A stretch of DNA of 42,636 bases, taken from IMG/VR virus record IMGVR_UViG_3300030116_003614, positions 1-42,636 of that record; one strand, given 5' to 3'. The first letter of the stretch is position 1; the number at the start of each line of letters is the position of its first letter. A program made the position numbers and the translations under genes. The stretch is from a virus. A model generated the notes under the pieces. That model was given only the letters and a program-made list of their open reading frames with translations, was not told where the DNA came from and did no database searches. Shown one piece after another: positions 31,928-40,700 of the stretch.

Positions 31928-32150
31928 TTTTATCCTCCTCAATATAATCTAATAAATCAAATCTTTTGTTTGTATCTTTTGCAATCATCACAAGATGTAG
32001 TAGTGATTGTAGATTCATGGCGTTTCTTCTTCTCCACTTATCTACAGCACCTAAAGTAACATTATTGCCGTTATCTCTAAGCTGTTTACAGCATTTTGTC
32101 ATGCCACCGAAATCTTTAACTATTTTTTTTGTATTTAATTTTAACTGCAT
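31920..32150 (-). CDS. Cro-like HTH regulator
   Basis: A 76-residue DNA-binding protein, first gene of the early minus-strand operon and divergent from the repressor. The sequence KKIVKDFGGMTKCCKQLRDN, VTLGAVDKWRRRNAM, LQSLLHLVMIAKDTN has a Cro/YdaS-like helix-turn-helix layout, with recognition helix around LGAVDKWRRRN. It would oppose the repressor at the shared control region. Its promoter at 32190-32217 leaves a short leader. The 3' end overlaps the next gene's start. Confidence 0.72.
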   Translation of the reverse strand: MQLKLNTKKIVKDFGGMTKCCKQLRDNGNNVTLGAVDKWRRRNAMNLQSLLHLVMIAKDTNKRFDLLDYIEEDKNV

Positions 32151-32189
32151 TTTTTTTTGTCGCTCTCTTTAATCAACACAATCATTAAC

Positions 32190-32217
32190 ATAATAAATAT
32201 TTCGTAGAATCTGTAAA
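32190..32217 (-). promoter_or_regulatory. Sigma70-like promoter for early minus-strand operon
   Basis: On the minus strand, TTTACA (plus positions 32212-32217) and TATTAT (32190-32195) are separated by 16 bases, each one mismatch from consensus. The Cro-like gene's ATG is about 40 bases downstream. It faces away from the repressor promoter, giving a divergent pair. Confidence 0.7.
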
Positions 32218-32267
32218 CCCTAAATCTAAAAAAAACATAAATTTTTTCTGTACGGCATTTTTTTATG

Positions 32268-32295
32268 TAGACATGATTTCCGATTTGTATATTAT
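32268..32295 (+). promoter_or_regulatory. Sigma70-like promoter for repressor
   Basis: TAGACA (32268-32273) and TATTAT (32290-32295) with a 16-base spacer, one mismatch each from consensus and the same spacing as the divergent promoter. The repressor ATG is about 47 bases downstream. The upstream CTGTACGGC plus T-run part (32248-32264) recurs in the control region at 22830-22847. Confidence 0.6.
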
Positions 32296-32308
32296 AAGGA
32301 TCTACAAA

Positions 32309-32325
32309 TGCATAAAATTTATGCA
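32309..32325. promoter_or_regulatory. Perfect palindrome, candidate repressor operator
   Basis: TGCATAAAATTTATGCA is a perfect inverted repeat of 8 bases per arm around one central base. It lies in the leader between the repressor promoter and its start codon, a classic place for autorepression. I saw no second exact copy. Confidence 0.55.
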
Positions 32326-32341
32326 AAGCGAAAGGAAAATT

Positions 32342-32761
32342 ATGCCAACTGCAAAAGGTAAATCGCCAATAAGTGGCGTAACTACAGATGTCGATTTATC
32401 TGTCAGAGCGATAAGAAAAGATGAGTTTGCAAAAAGATTATATGCTTTATTACAAGAAAAAGATATGTCGCAAAGTGAACTTGCAAGACAATCAAAGTTA
32501 GGTAGAGATTCTATATCTCAATATATTAGAGCTATAAATGTACCCTCACCTAAAAGTTTAAAAAAAATAGCCGATGTGTTCGGATTAAAGCCTGTAGAAC
32601 TTTATCCTAATTACGAAGCAGCAGCTGTCGAAGAAGAGTTGCCAGAAACAAGCTTTAGATCTGTAACTGGAGATCCAGATCATATGTGGGTAAGACTGAA
32701 CATTAAGCTAAAAAAACCACAAGCTGTAAAGATTATGAGTATTATTCATGGTGGTGATTAA
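32342..32761 (+). CDS. CI-type repressor candidate, XRE-family HTH
   Basis: A 139-residue protein starting at ATG 32342 behind AAAGGAAAA; an upstream extension of 23 codons crosses the promoter and palindrome and is unlikely. Residues about 26-88 form an XRE helix-turn-helix (FAKRLYALLQEKDMSQSELA, KLGRDSISQYIRA, SLKKIADVFGLKPVELYP). The C-terminal 45 residues (DPDHMWVRLNIKLKKPQAVK) are short and lack a LexA-like peptidase domain, so induction by RecA-driven self-cleavage is unlikely. It would maintain lysogeny from the divergent control region. Confidence 0.78.
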   Translation: MPTAKGKSPISGVTTDVDLSVRAIRKDEFAKRLYALLQEKDMSQSELARQSKLGRDSISQYIRAINVPSPKSLKKIADVFGLKPVELYPNYEAAAVEEELPETSFRSVTGDPDHMWVRLNIKLKKPQAVKIMSIIHGGD

Positions 32762-33062
32762 CGAAAAGACTTTGCTTACGCAAAAGCAAGCTTCTCTTTT
32801 GCTCAAAGTGTCGATAAAAACGATATACAGACTTAGACAACAAGGCAAGCTTACAACAATTAAAATTGGTAAAAGCGTAAAATTGAAAAGGAGCGACATT
32901 GAATGGCTGATAAAACAAAAGGAAATAGATCTCTTCCACCAAGGTTATGTAACAAAACAGAAGATAACGGATATTACTATGTTCTGTTCTCACAAAACGG
33001 AAGAAGTCGTAAACAGAGTTTACGGACAAAAGATCGCCAAGAAGCTGAAGTTAGGTTTTTAG
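32748..33062 (+). CDS. Excisionase/AlpA-like HTH protein overlapping integrase
   Basis: A 104-residue frame. Residues 8-62 (LLTQKQASLLLKVSIKTIYR, LRQQGKLTTIKIGKSVKLKR, SDIEWLIKQK) are a typical winged HTH_17/MerR-type excisionase domain. Excisionases usually end there, but this frame continues for about 45 more codons, overlapping the integrase by 160 bases in another frame. It overlaps the repressor stop by 14 bases. It would direct integrase toward excision. The functional end of the protein may be the basic tail encoded in the overlap. Confidence 0.72.
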   Translation: MVVINEKTLLTQKQASLLLKVSIKTIYRLRQQGKLTTIKIGKSVKLKRSDIEWLIKQKEIDLFHQGYVTKQKITDITMFCSHKTEEVVNRVYGQKIAKKLKLGF

Positions 33063-34006
33063 GCTGGTTAGAGCAAAGACAAAAAGACATTATATCAATG
33101 ACAACATCTGATCCAACAATAGAAAGTTGTATTGAATTTTGGTTAGAACAACAGGTCATAAGATTAACACCTGGCATTCAAACAAGGTATAAATCTTTAG
33201 TTAAAAATTTACTTGCGTATTTTGGTCAAAAAACAGTTGGAGAAATACAAAGGCAAGATTCACAAAAATATTTTTTGCTTAGACAAAATGGAAGTATAGG
33301 AAAAACAAAAGCAACTAACTCAACAATACAATTAGAATTAGGAGTATTGCGTACTTTACTAAACTTTATGGTTAGAAAAGTAGAACCTAGACAAAGACGC
33401 ATTGACGCTAAACTTTTGCCTTACATTGAATTACCAGAACCATCTTTGCCTAGAGATCGTGTCATTACAAAAGAAGAAGAAGAAAAATATTTAGATTTTG
33501 CTATGAATGGAAATTATAATGGAGTTGGCGTAAGGCCATCTAATCGTGTTCATCGTATGCAAATTTTTTTGGTATTAGCTATTGAGACAGCAGCAAGGAA
33601 ATCTGCCATACTTAATTTAAAATGGTCTATGATTGATTTTACAAAAGGTCTTATAAATTTTTTACCAGATACTGAGCATCAATCACACAAAAGACGACCA
33701 ACAATACCGATGTCTGATCTGCTAATAAATTTTATGAAAAAAGTATATGAAGAAAAAGTTAATGATTATGTACTTACTAAAACAACAGATGTTAAATCTG
33801 GCTTAGATCGCATCAATAAATTACTTGGAATAAAAGGTGTAATACCACACACTTTTCGGCATACTTGGGCAACAAGAGCAGCTGAAGATGGAGTATCAAT
33901 GAAAGTGATAGCAGATTTTATGGGAGATACTGAAAAAACTGTAAGAGAAAATTATTTACATCTGTCTCCAGATTACCTTAGATCAGCTATAAATCGACAA
34001 AAATAG
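32903..34006 (+). CDS. int: Tyrosine recombinase integrase
   Basis: A 367-residue integrase, start at ATG 32903 behind AGGAG. The N-terminal arm-binding strand region (NGYYYVLFSQNGRSRKQSLR, TKDRQEAEVRFLGWL) is followed by a core-binding domain (85-175) and the catalytic domain with Arg232 (TAARKSAI), Lys263 region (HKRRPTIPM), HTFRH (His316, Arg319) and Tyr351 (ENYLHL). The usual box III His in LGH is Asp342 (MGDTEKTV), a departure from consensus. It recombines the attP-like region directly downstream with a bacterial site. Confidence 0.92.
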   Translation: MADKTKGNRSLPPRLCNKTEDNGYYYVLFSQNGRSRKQSLRTKDRQEAEVRFLGWLEQRQKDIISMTTSDPTIESCIEFWLEQQVIRLTPGIQTRYKSLVKNLLAYFGQKTVGEIQRQDSQKYFLLRQNGSIGKTKATNSTIQLELGVLRTLLNFMVRKVEPRQRRIDAKLLPYIELPEPSLPRDRVITKEEEEKYLDFAMNGNYNGVGVRPSNRVHRMQIFLVLAIETAARKSAILNLKWSMIDFTKGLINFLPDTEHQSHKRRPTIPMSDLLINFMKKVYEEKVNDYVLTKTTDVKSGLDRINKLLGIKGVIPHTFRHTWATRAAEDGVSMKVIADFMGDTEKTVRENYLHLSPDYLRSAINRQK

Positions 34007-34237
34007 TTGTGCTGTTAATAGCCTTATTTTCGTGCTAACAGCACAAATTGTGCTGTTGATGTCCTCTACAGTCCTCTACAGTCCACTTAAAATTTGTGAG
34101 AAACATTGCAGAATGTTGTCTGATAAGGGATTCGACAAATCCAATTCTGGTGCGCTCTAGAAGAATAAGAGATATGAATTTATTCAATAAAAACAATGTC
34201 TGTAGAGCAAATCAACAACATAATTTGTGCTGTTAAT
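34007..34237. other. attP region with arm-type repeats
   Basis: 231 bases between convergent integrase and late genes. TTGTGCTGTTAAT occurs at both edges (34007-34019 and 34225-34237). CTCTACAG occurs twice in tandem on the left (34064-34071, 34074-34081) and once inverted on the right (34199-34206). Between them lies GGGATTCGACAAATCC followed by AATTCTGGTGCGCTCTAG (about 34128-34160), which resembles the T-arm and 3' end of a tRNA, a common core. This is the organisation expected of attP; the exact core is not proven. Confidence 0.65.
34037..34057. terminator. Perfect inverted repeat between convergent genes
   Basis: Arms AACAGCACAA (34037-34046) and TTGTGCTGTT (34048-34057) around one base. 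The left arm can also pair with GTGCTGTTA at 34009-34017, so two alternative stems exist. It could terminate or stabilise the integrase transcript, or be a pair of integrase/excisionase binding sites in the attP arm. There is no U-run, so terminator function is uncertain. Confidence 0.4.
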
Positions 34238-34241
34238 TACG

Positions 34242-34526
34242 CTATGCTGTCATTGTTTGTGCTATTTTGCTTTTCTTTTTCTTATGCTTGTTAGCAAAAT
34301 TTCTTGCTGCTTCTGCGCTACCAAATCCCCATTTTTTTAAGGTCTTAGCATAACGTGTTGGTCTACCTTTATCATCTTTCATAGGAGCGTCCATTCCACC
34401 GAACCTTGCAGCATATGAAATTCTTCTTGGGTTTGTGCCAGAAGATATAGGCGCTTTTACACCAAACTTTTTTCTTCCAGCATCATTTAACCCACCAGAT
34501 TCACTCTGATATTTTTTAGCTACCAT
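34242..34526 (-). CDS. Small basic protein, GGLNDAGRKKFG family
   Basis: A 94-residue protein with SESGGLNDAGRKKFG, RRISYAARFGGM, DDKGRPTRYAKTLKKWGFGS, a pattern I know from short proteins of marine phages (DUF6321/DUF5872-like), function unknown. The C-terminus KHKKKKSKIAQTMTA nearly repeats that of the 46-residue protein at 14219-14359. The ATG overlaps the upstream TAA as TAATG. It is the last gene of the late transcription unit, facing attP. Confidence 0.72.
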   Translation of the reverse strand: MVAKKYQSESGGLNDAGRKKFGVKAPISSGTNPRRISYAARFGGMDAPMKDDKGRPTRYAKTLKKWGFGSAEAARNFANKHKKKKSKIAQTMTA

Positions 34527-34696
34527 TAGGAATAACCCATAGCTTTTGCTGTTCTGGATCTTTTAGCTTTATTCTTTTTGCTATTTGGGAAACCAGCTTT
34601 CATATTAGCATAATTTTCTGGTGAAATTGTGCTGTTCTTTTTGGATCTGGAAGTTCCAGCTTTTTTTCTTTTATTAATATTTTCATATAAAGACAT
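34526..34696 (-). CDS. 56-residue very basic protein
   Basis: Encodes MSLYENINKRKKAGTSRSKK, then NSTISPENYANMKAGFPNSK and a basic tail ending AKAMGYS. AAGGAG lies 6 bases before the ATG and the stop overlaps the next ATG. The MSLYENINxRKKAGTSRSK...STISxxxYANMKAGFP pattern occurs in other marine phage genomes beside the GGLNDAGRKK family. About one third of residues are Lys or Arg, so DNA or RNA contact in the virion is plausible but unproven. Confidence 0.75.
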   Translation of the reverse strand: MSLYENINKRKKAGTSRSKKNSTISPENYANMKAGFPNSKKNKAKRSRTAKAMGYS

Positions 34697-34707
34697 AGTT
34701 TTCTCCT

Positions 34708-37700
34708 TTATTCATTTGGTGTCTTATACTTCTTTGATGGTCGCCCTCTCTTGCCACGGATATATTTTTCTCCGTAGATAAGTTCTAGTAAATCGTTTAC
34801 TCTTGCACGTTTAAAATCTTCAGATGACAAATACATTAAACCTGGCGCACCTATTAAAGCTGTTGGTGGAGACATAGGTATTAATGCGTATCCAGTAGAT
34901 AAAACTGGATTTACAGTTAAGTTCCATAATCCTACTAAAGCATTATATTCTGACGCTAATGTATTTTCGCTATTATTAATGTTAAATCCATACTCGATAA
35001 TAGGCTCTAAATTTTGTGCTGCATATCCAGCTGTACCAATTAATGTGTTAGCTAAATCTCTTTGATATTTTAATCCTGTAACCATTTGGTAAAATGGATC
35101 AAACGCACCTGTGAATCCAGATCTTGCAAAAGCTAATGGGAACAAATAATCTTTAACAAACTTAACTGCATCTTTATCGTTATCTTCCCATTCTCTATCA
35201 AATCTTTCTTCGTTAAAAATTAATTCTCTAACAGTTGATACAAGAAAATGACCAGCAAACAAAGTCATAACAGCTGGTGCAATACTTGCTGTAACATATG
35301 CTGTTGCATCTAATGTCGCTTTCTTTTTTGACGCACCTAATTCTTTTGATATTTTATATTCTCTTCCAACTTTTCTTGCCATTCCTTTTAAAACTTTATC
35401 TTGGAAAGAATATATAAATGAAGTTATACCATATACAATTCTTCCTAATGGATTTTCTGCCCATAATGGTCTATCTGCTATTCTTGGATCTTGTATTGTT
35501 TGATCTGTAAATCTTTGTATAGCGACAGCCAACTGCAATCCCATATCACTATATTGACCAGCATCATTCATAATGTCTGATAGTTCTGGTAACTTTGTTT
35601 TACCTTTTACCCTTGCTCTTTTTCTTAACCTTGTAGATGTAAAATCATTAAAGTCTAAAATATAATCTGCAAACTGATCTATTGTTTTATCTTTTACACC
35701 AAAATCATTTAATACTTTTTTTGCTTTTAATTTTTGTCTATCGCTTGTTGGATTCTTATATTCATAAGCCATCTCACTTATAAATTGAAATCCTATTGCA
35801 GCTGCTGATCTTCTTTGTGCATTTGTCATTCCTGTAAGTTTTGTTTTGTAAAAAAACTTTTGTGTTAATCTTTGTAAATTAGGATTATCTACAAACGCAC
35901 CACCTATACGATTTGTTAATATATCGCCAACTTCTGGATCATCAATAACACCTAAGATTCTTGCAAATTGTTGTCGCAATCTGACATCTTCTTTATTACC
36001 ACCTAATTTTCTTATGCCAGGAAATTCTTGTAATGTTTTTATAAAAGCCATCATGCCTTTGGCTGGACTTTCTGAAGTAATAGCTGTGGTAAATGGCTCT
36101 GCAATAGAAGCTATAGGCGCTCTTACTAATAATGTAATAGACATAATAGCAGATAAATAATTAGCAGCTTTATCTCCAGCCATGCCAAGAGATCTGTTTG
36201 ATCTAGATTTGCCTGTAATAAAATCAATTGTTTTAGCAAATCGATCAGCGTCTTTTGGATCTACTGCTAATTGTCTTAATCTTCTTTTAACTAAATATTC
36301 TATATAATCGGTGTATTCATCTTTAGGTATTCTACCCTCTTTATCTTCTTGAGGTATTTTGTTTTTCCCAAATCGTCTATTAAACTCTGCTCTTCTTGTT
36401 GCGCCTAATATGTATTGCTGTATGTTTTCTACAGGATCTGAAATATAAAATTGTTCTAACAATGCATCTGCTTCTGGTGGTAGAGTTCTTTTCTTTGTAA
36501 AGTTACTTTGTGGCGTACCAACTAATGTATCTCCAACTTGTGCTTCTGTAATAGCATTGAACCAATTTGTAGAAGAAACAGTACCAAACAAATCTCGCAT
36601 TTGATCAAAAAATTCTGCGTATTCTTCCTCGATGTTTGCAATAGCTTCGTCTAATTCTGCTTGTGCATCTTCTGCTTTTTTTGTATCACCATCATCATTT
36701 GCTTTCTTAATAACAGCTTTAAGACCTTTTATTTTTTTCCATTTTGATGATTGCACAAAGTTTATATACTCTTCACTATTTACAATACCTAATCTAGAAT
36801 CTTGTATAAATTTTATAACAGCTTCCATTTGATCAAGACTAGCTACATTTATATCTCCAATGTCTTTATCAAAAATAACTTCGTAGACTTTTTTTGCTTG
36901 CTGAAAAAATTTTCTGCTTTGAGCATTCACCATTTCTTGATCAAGTAATCTTTGCATATAACCAGATTCTGCATATCCAATATCTAATCCAGATCCTCTA
37001 ATATATTCGTAAATTTGATTCATCAAATTACGCATTTGACCAGCTGCTTTCTTCACATTGTCTGGTATGTTTCTTTGATCTTTAATTTGACTTGTTAGTA
37101 TGCTTCTAAGCAATGAAATTTCGCCATCACTCATTCCATTTATATCATTTAAAGAAACAATTTTAGCTAATTGTAAACCAAACTTTCTTGCTTCTCTTGT
37201 TTGTGCATTAGAAAAATTATCGCCCTCTGCTTGTGATTGAAATTCACCACCTGTTTGTGTTGCTAAGTTTTGATACAAATATTTCATAACAGGATTGTTT
37301 GGGTATCGTTTCATAATAGATTTTAAGATACCTTGTTTTTGGTAAAACAATGGAGAAAACAATATATCTTCAATAGACTCAAAAAGCTTTCTGCCAAGTT
37401 TTTTTTGTCTTACATTTTCAGTTAATTGTTTTCTCTTTTCTTCCATACGTTGTTTAAATTTTTTATGATCTTGAATAGCTTTACGTTGGTCTGCAAATAA
37501 ACCTTTGCTTTCTTGTTCTTCAACTTCATACATTTTTCTAACATCTATTCGTGTATCTTCTGACGCTGTTTTGCCAACTTCTCCATCACCTAATGTTGTT
37601 TCTGCTGCAATTGCATCTATAAGATTTCTCATAGCACCAAATATCTCTAATCGATCTTCAGCTTTTGGAAAAGTCAACGCCATTCTTGAATCTAAAATTT

Positions 37701-40700
37701 TAGGTAAATCGTCAATGCTTGGATTGCTTAACTGTTCTTTTGTAACATTTAATTGTTCTAATGTTATTTGATAACCATCATTTGTTTTAGCTAAAAAGTC
37801 TGCGTCCATTTTATTTAAGGCCATATGGTATGCTGTAAAAGCTTCTCCAACTCTTGCAAACATTTCATATGAACTTGCCCAATAGTCTTTACTTTGCCCA
37901 TATATTGGTGCAAAAAATTCTGCGTCTTTTCTAAACTGTGTTTTGGCTACAGATCTTGCATTAGCTGATCCACCAAGTATTCTTTCTTTACGTTTTATTA
38001 ATATTTGTAATTGTTTTTCTGATTTTGTTTTAGCAATCTTATCATCAATTTGTTTTAGCTTTAATGCTTCATCTGCTTTGTCTTGAAACATTGCTCTTAC
38101 TAATAAAGCATAAGCATCTTTTACATTTGAAGCTTCTATCTCTGCGCCTTTTCTTGTTAATGCAGACATTAATGGGTGTGGATCATCTATGTTATCTACG
38201 TTTGCGTGTTTCTCGAACAAGTAATGATCTAAAGCATGAAACCATTCGTGAGCAAAACTGTTAACTCTTCTAGGCACAGTTATTGTTTTTGTGCTTGGAC
38301 TATAAGATCCATATGCTCCTAAAGTTTTAACCATATTAAAAGTTAATGTTCCGTCTAATCCAATAGCTTTGTATGGTAAATTAAAAAAATTAGCTAGTGC
38401 AGATAAATTATGAAATCCAGTTAACAGTTGATCGACAGCTTCTTTTGTATTGGCGTTACTAGACTTTGTAACTGACTTCATGCCAAATCTTTCGACAAAC
38501 ATTTTTTGCAATATTTTAAATTGTCTTTCGATTGGCAAGTTAACTGCAATATCTGGATCGACACCAGCTGCTTCAAACGCAGAAAATATTAACGCTGTTT
38601 TGTTTCTTTCTGCAAGTTTGTCGACAAGTGTTCCTGGCTTTTCGACTCTTTGGTTTTCGTAATCTTTTTCACTTTTAATTTGTAAACTTTCGGTAGCAGA
38701 TTCTTTGGTAGCTTTCCTATCTGGTTCAATGGTTGCATCTTTTAAATCCTCCTGTTTAGTGTCGAATTTCTTTTTTGCTGCTTCAAGTATATCAATAGCT
38801 TCAAAAAATTCCGACATTAAATTGTCTCTATAAGTATATGCTGCTGTTAAATAGGCATTACCCTCAAATCCTTTTCTAGAATTTGTTAGTTTTGATCTAG
38901 AAAATTTTTCTGACAAACCTTTAAATAAAGGTGAATTTTTTAATTTATTTAATTCTTCATCTAATTTATTTGTTGTTACTAATTCACCAACAGTTTTATC
39001 AATAATAACATATGTATCACCACTTATCTTTTTTAGTGTTTTAACGTATGACTTAAAAGTTCCATCTTTATGTTTTAAAAGATTTTGTTCTTTTGCTTCT
39101 TTGTAACCTGGAACTGAATTACTGTCTTTTATTTTTATAGTAACTGTAGTGTCAAAAGTAACATCTTTTAACTTTTCTTGTTTTGACTCATCTTCTTTTT
39201 GAACTTCATCACTTCTTGTCTTAGTATCGGTTCTTTGTTTTTGTTCGCTACTCTCAGTAGGCTTTGCATCATCAGATCTAGTGCTTCCTTTGAGGAGGTC
39301 TGGGGTTTCTTCGCCATCTAATTTGCTCCTTGCAGTTTTTACAACATCTTCTGGTGTTGTTGTATCTTCTAAAAATCCACCAACTTGTTTTCTTTCAGCT
39401 TCATCGACATAAAAACCTAACAACTCTGTCATGTATTTTTGTGATTTTGCTCTAGTTAATTTATCATTGTAAATTGTCTTTATTAATAACTCAACCATAG
39501 GATCAAGATTTTGTATTATGTCTGTTTGGTTGACAATATCACTAACAGCTTGATTGTTTTTTCTAGCATTAGATATTTTTAAGGCCATATCTGTTAATTG
39601 ATTAGTAATATCAAACTGTGCTGGAACTGTTCCATTGCTAATTAAAGATTTAAGATTTGCAAATCGAGGTGCTACATTAAGTAAAGCGTTTGATATAGCT
39701 TTGATGTTGTCATCTGTGCTGTCAATCATAACAGCTAATGCATCAGTATTTTCATATGCAGAAGCTAATATAGCGTTTTGTATTCTTGTAACGCCCTCTT
39801 TTGTTAAAACTCCATCTCTACTAATATTGCCTTGTTCGTTTTTAGTAACAACTTTATCGATAAAAGATTTTACAAATTGCTGGTTATCTAAACTTGTTAT
39901 GTCGCCACCTTTAAACTGCTGAATGATGTCTGAACCCATTGCTTGGCTATCTCTTTGCGCTCTTTCAGTAGCTGACATCTGAGCAATAATATCTCTATTA
40001 GATAAATCTGCTATTTCAACTAATTCTTCTTGCGTAATATTGTCGTCCAACACACGCACTAATATAGGGTTTTCTATCCCAGATAAATCTTGGCCTGTAG
40101 TTTCAGATATTCTGTTTTTATATGTATTGTAATTTTCTTTAAAATTATCTCTTGCTTCTTTTAATGATAAAACACGACCATTACCAGATATAATTGTTCC
40201 ATCTTTTGTTATAATCGGTGCGCCTGTATTTGTCGTTGGACTTTCTAACAATTGTTCTGGATCTAGATTTGACGCTCTTTCTTTAGATAAGACTTCTGAC
40301 TCTTTTAATGTTCTGTCTCTTGGCTGTAAATCACCAGACGCTGCTTTTAATTTATCTAAATCAACAATTATTGTTTTAACATTAACTTCTTTTTCAGAGT
40401 TTGGCGTTCTAATTTTCTTTACATCACTTTCGTAATCTACAACTTTATCTATATCTGCAAGCGTTTCTTTGCTTGTCAAAACCTGTTCAACTGTAGTTGT
40501 ATTAGCAATAATGCCATCTATGTTGTCCTTGATTTTATTTGCTTTATCTAACTCAGCTTGTGCTTGTGTTGTATCTTGATTTGTTTCTCTTGATAATTGC
40601 AATTCTAAATTAATTAAATCAATAATTTCATCTAATTCTTTTTTAGGATTTTCGCTTTTTACAATATCATCAATAACTACAACAATATCATCTGCGTCTT

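Noticed and set aside
32273-32341. Longer repressor start at 32273
   Set aside because: The extension would run through the promoter -10 box and the palindrome, and lacks a ribosome binding site; ATG 32342 has one.
34128-34160. A complete phage tRNA gene near the integrase
   Set aside because: Only a T-arm-like and acceptor-like stretch is present; no anticodon or D-arm can be drawn upstream, so it fits an att core better.
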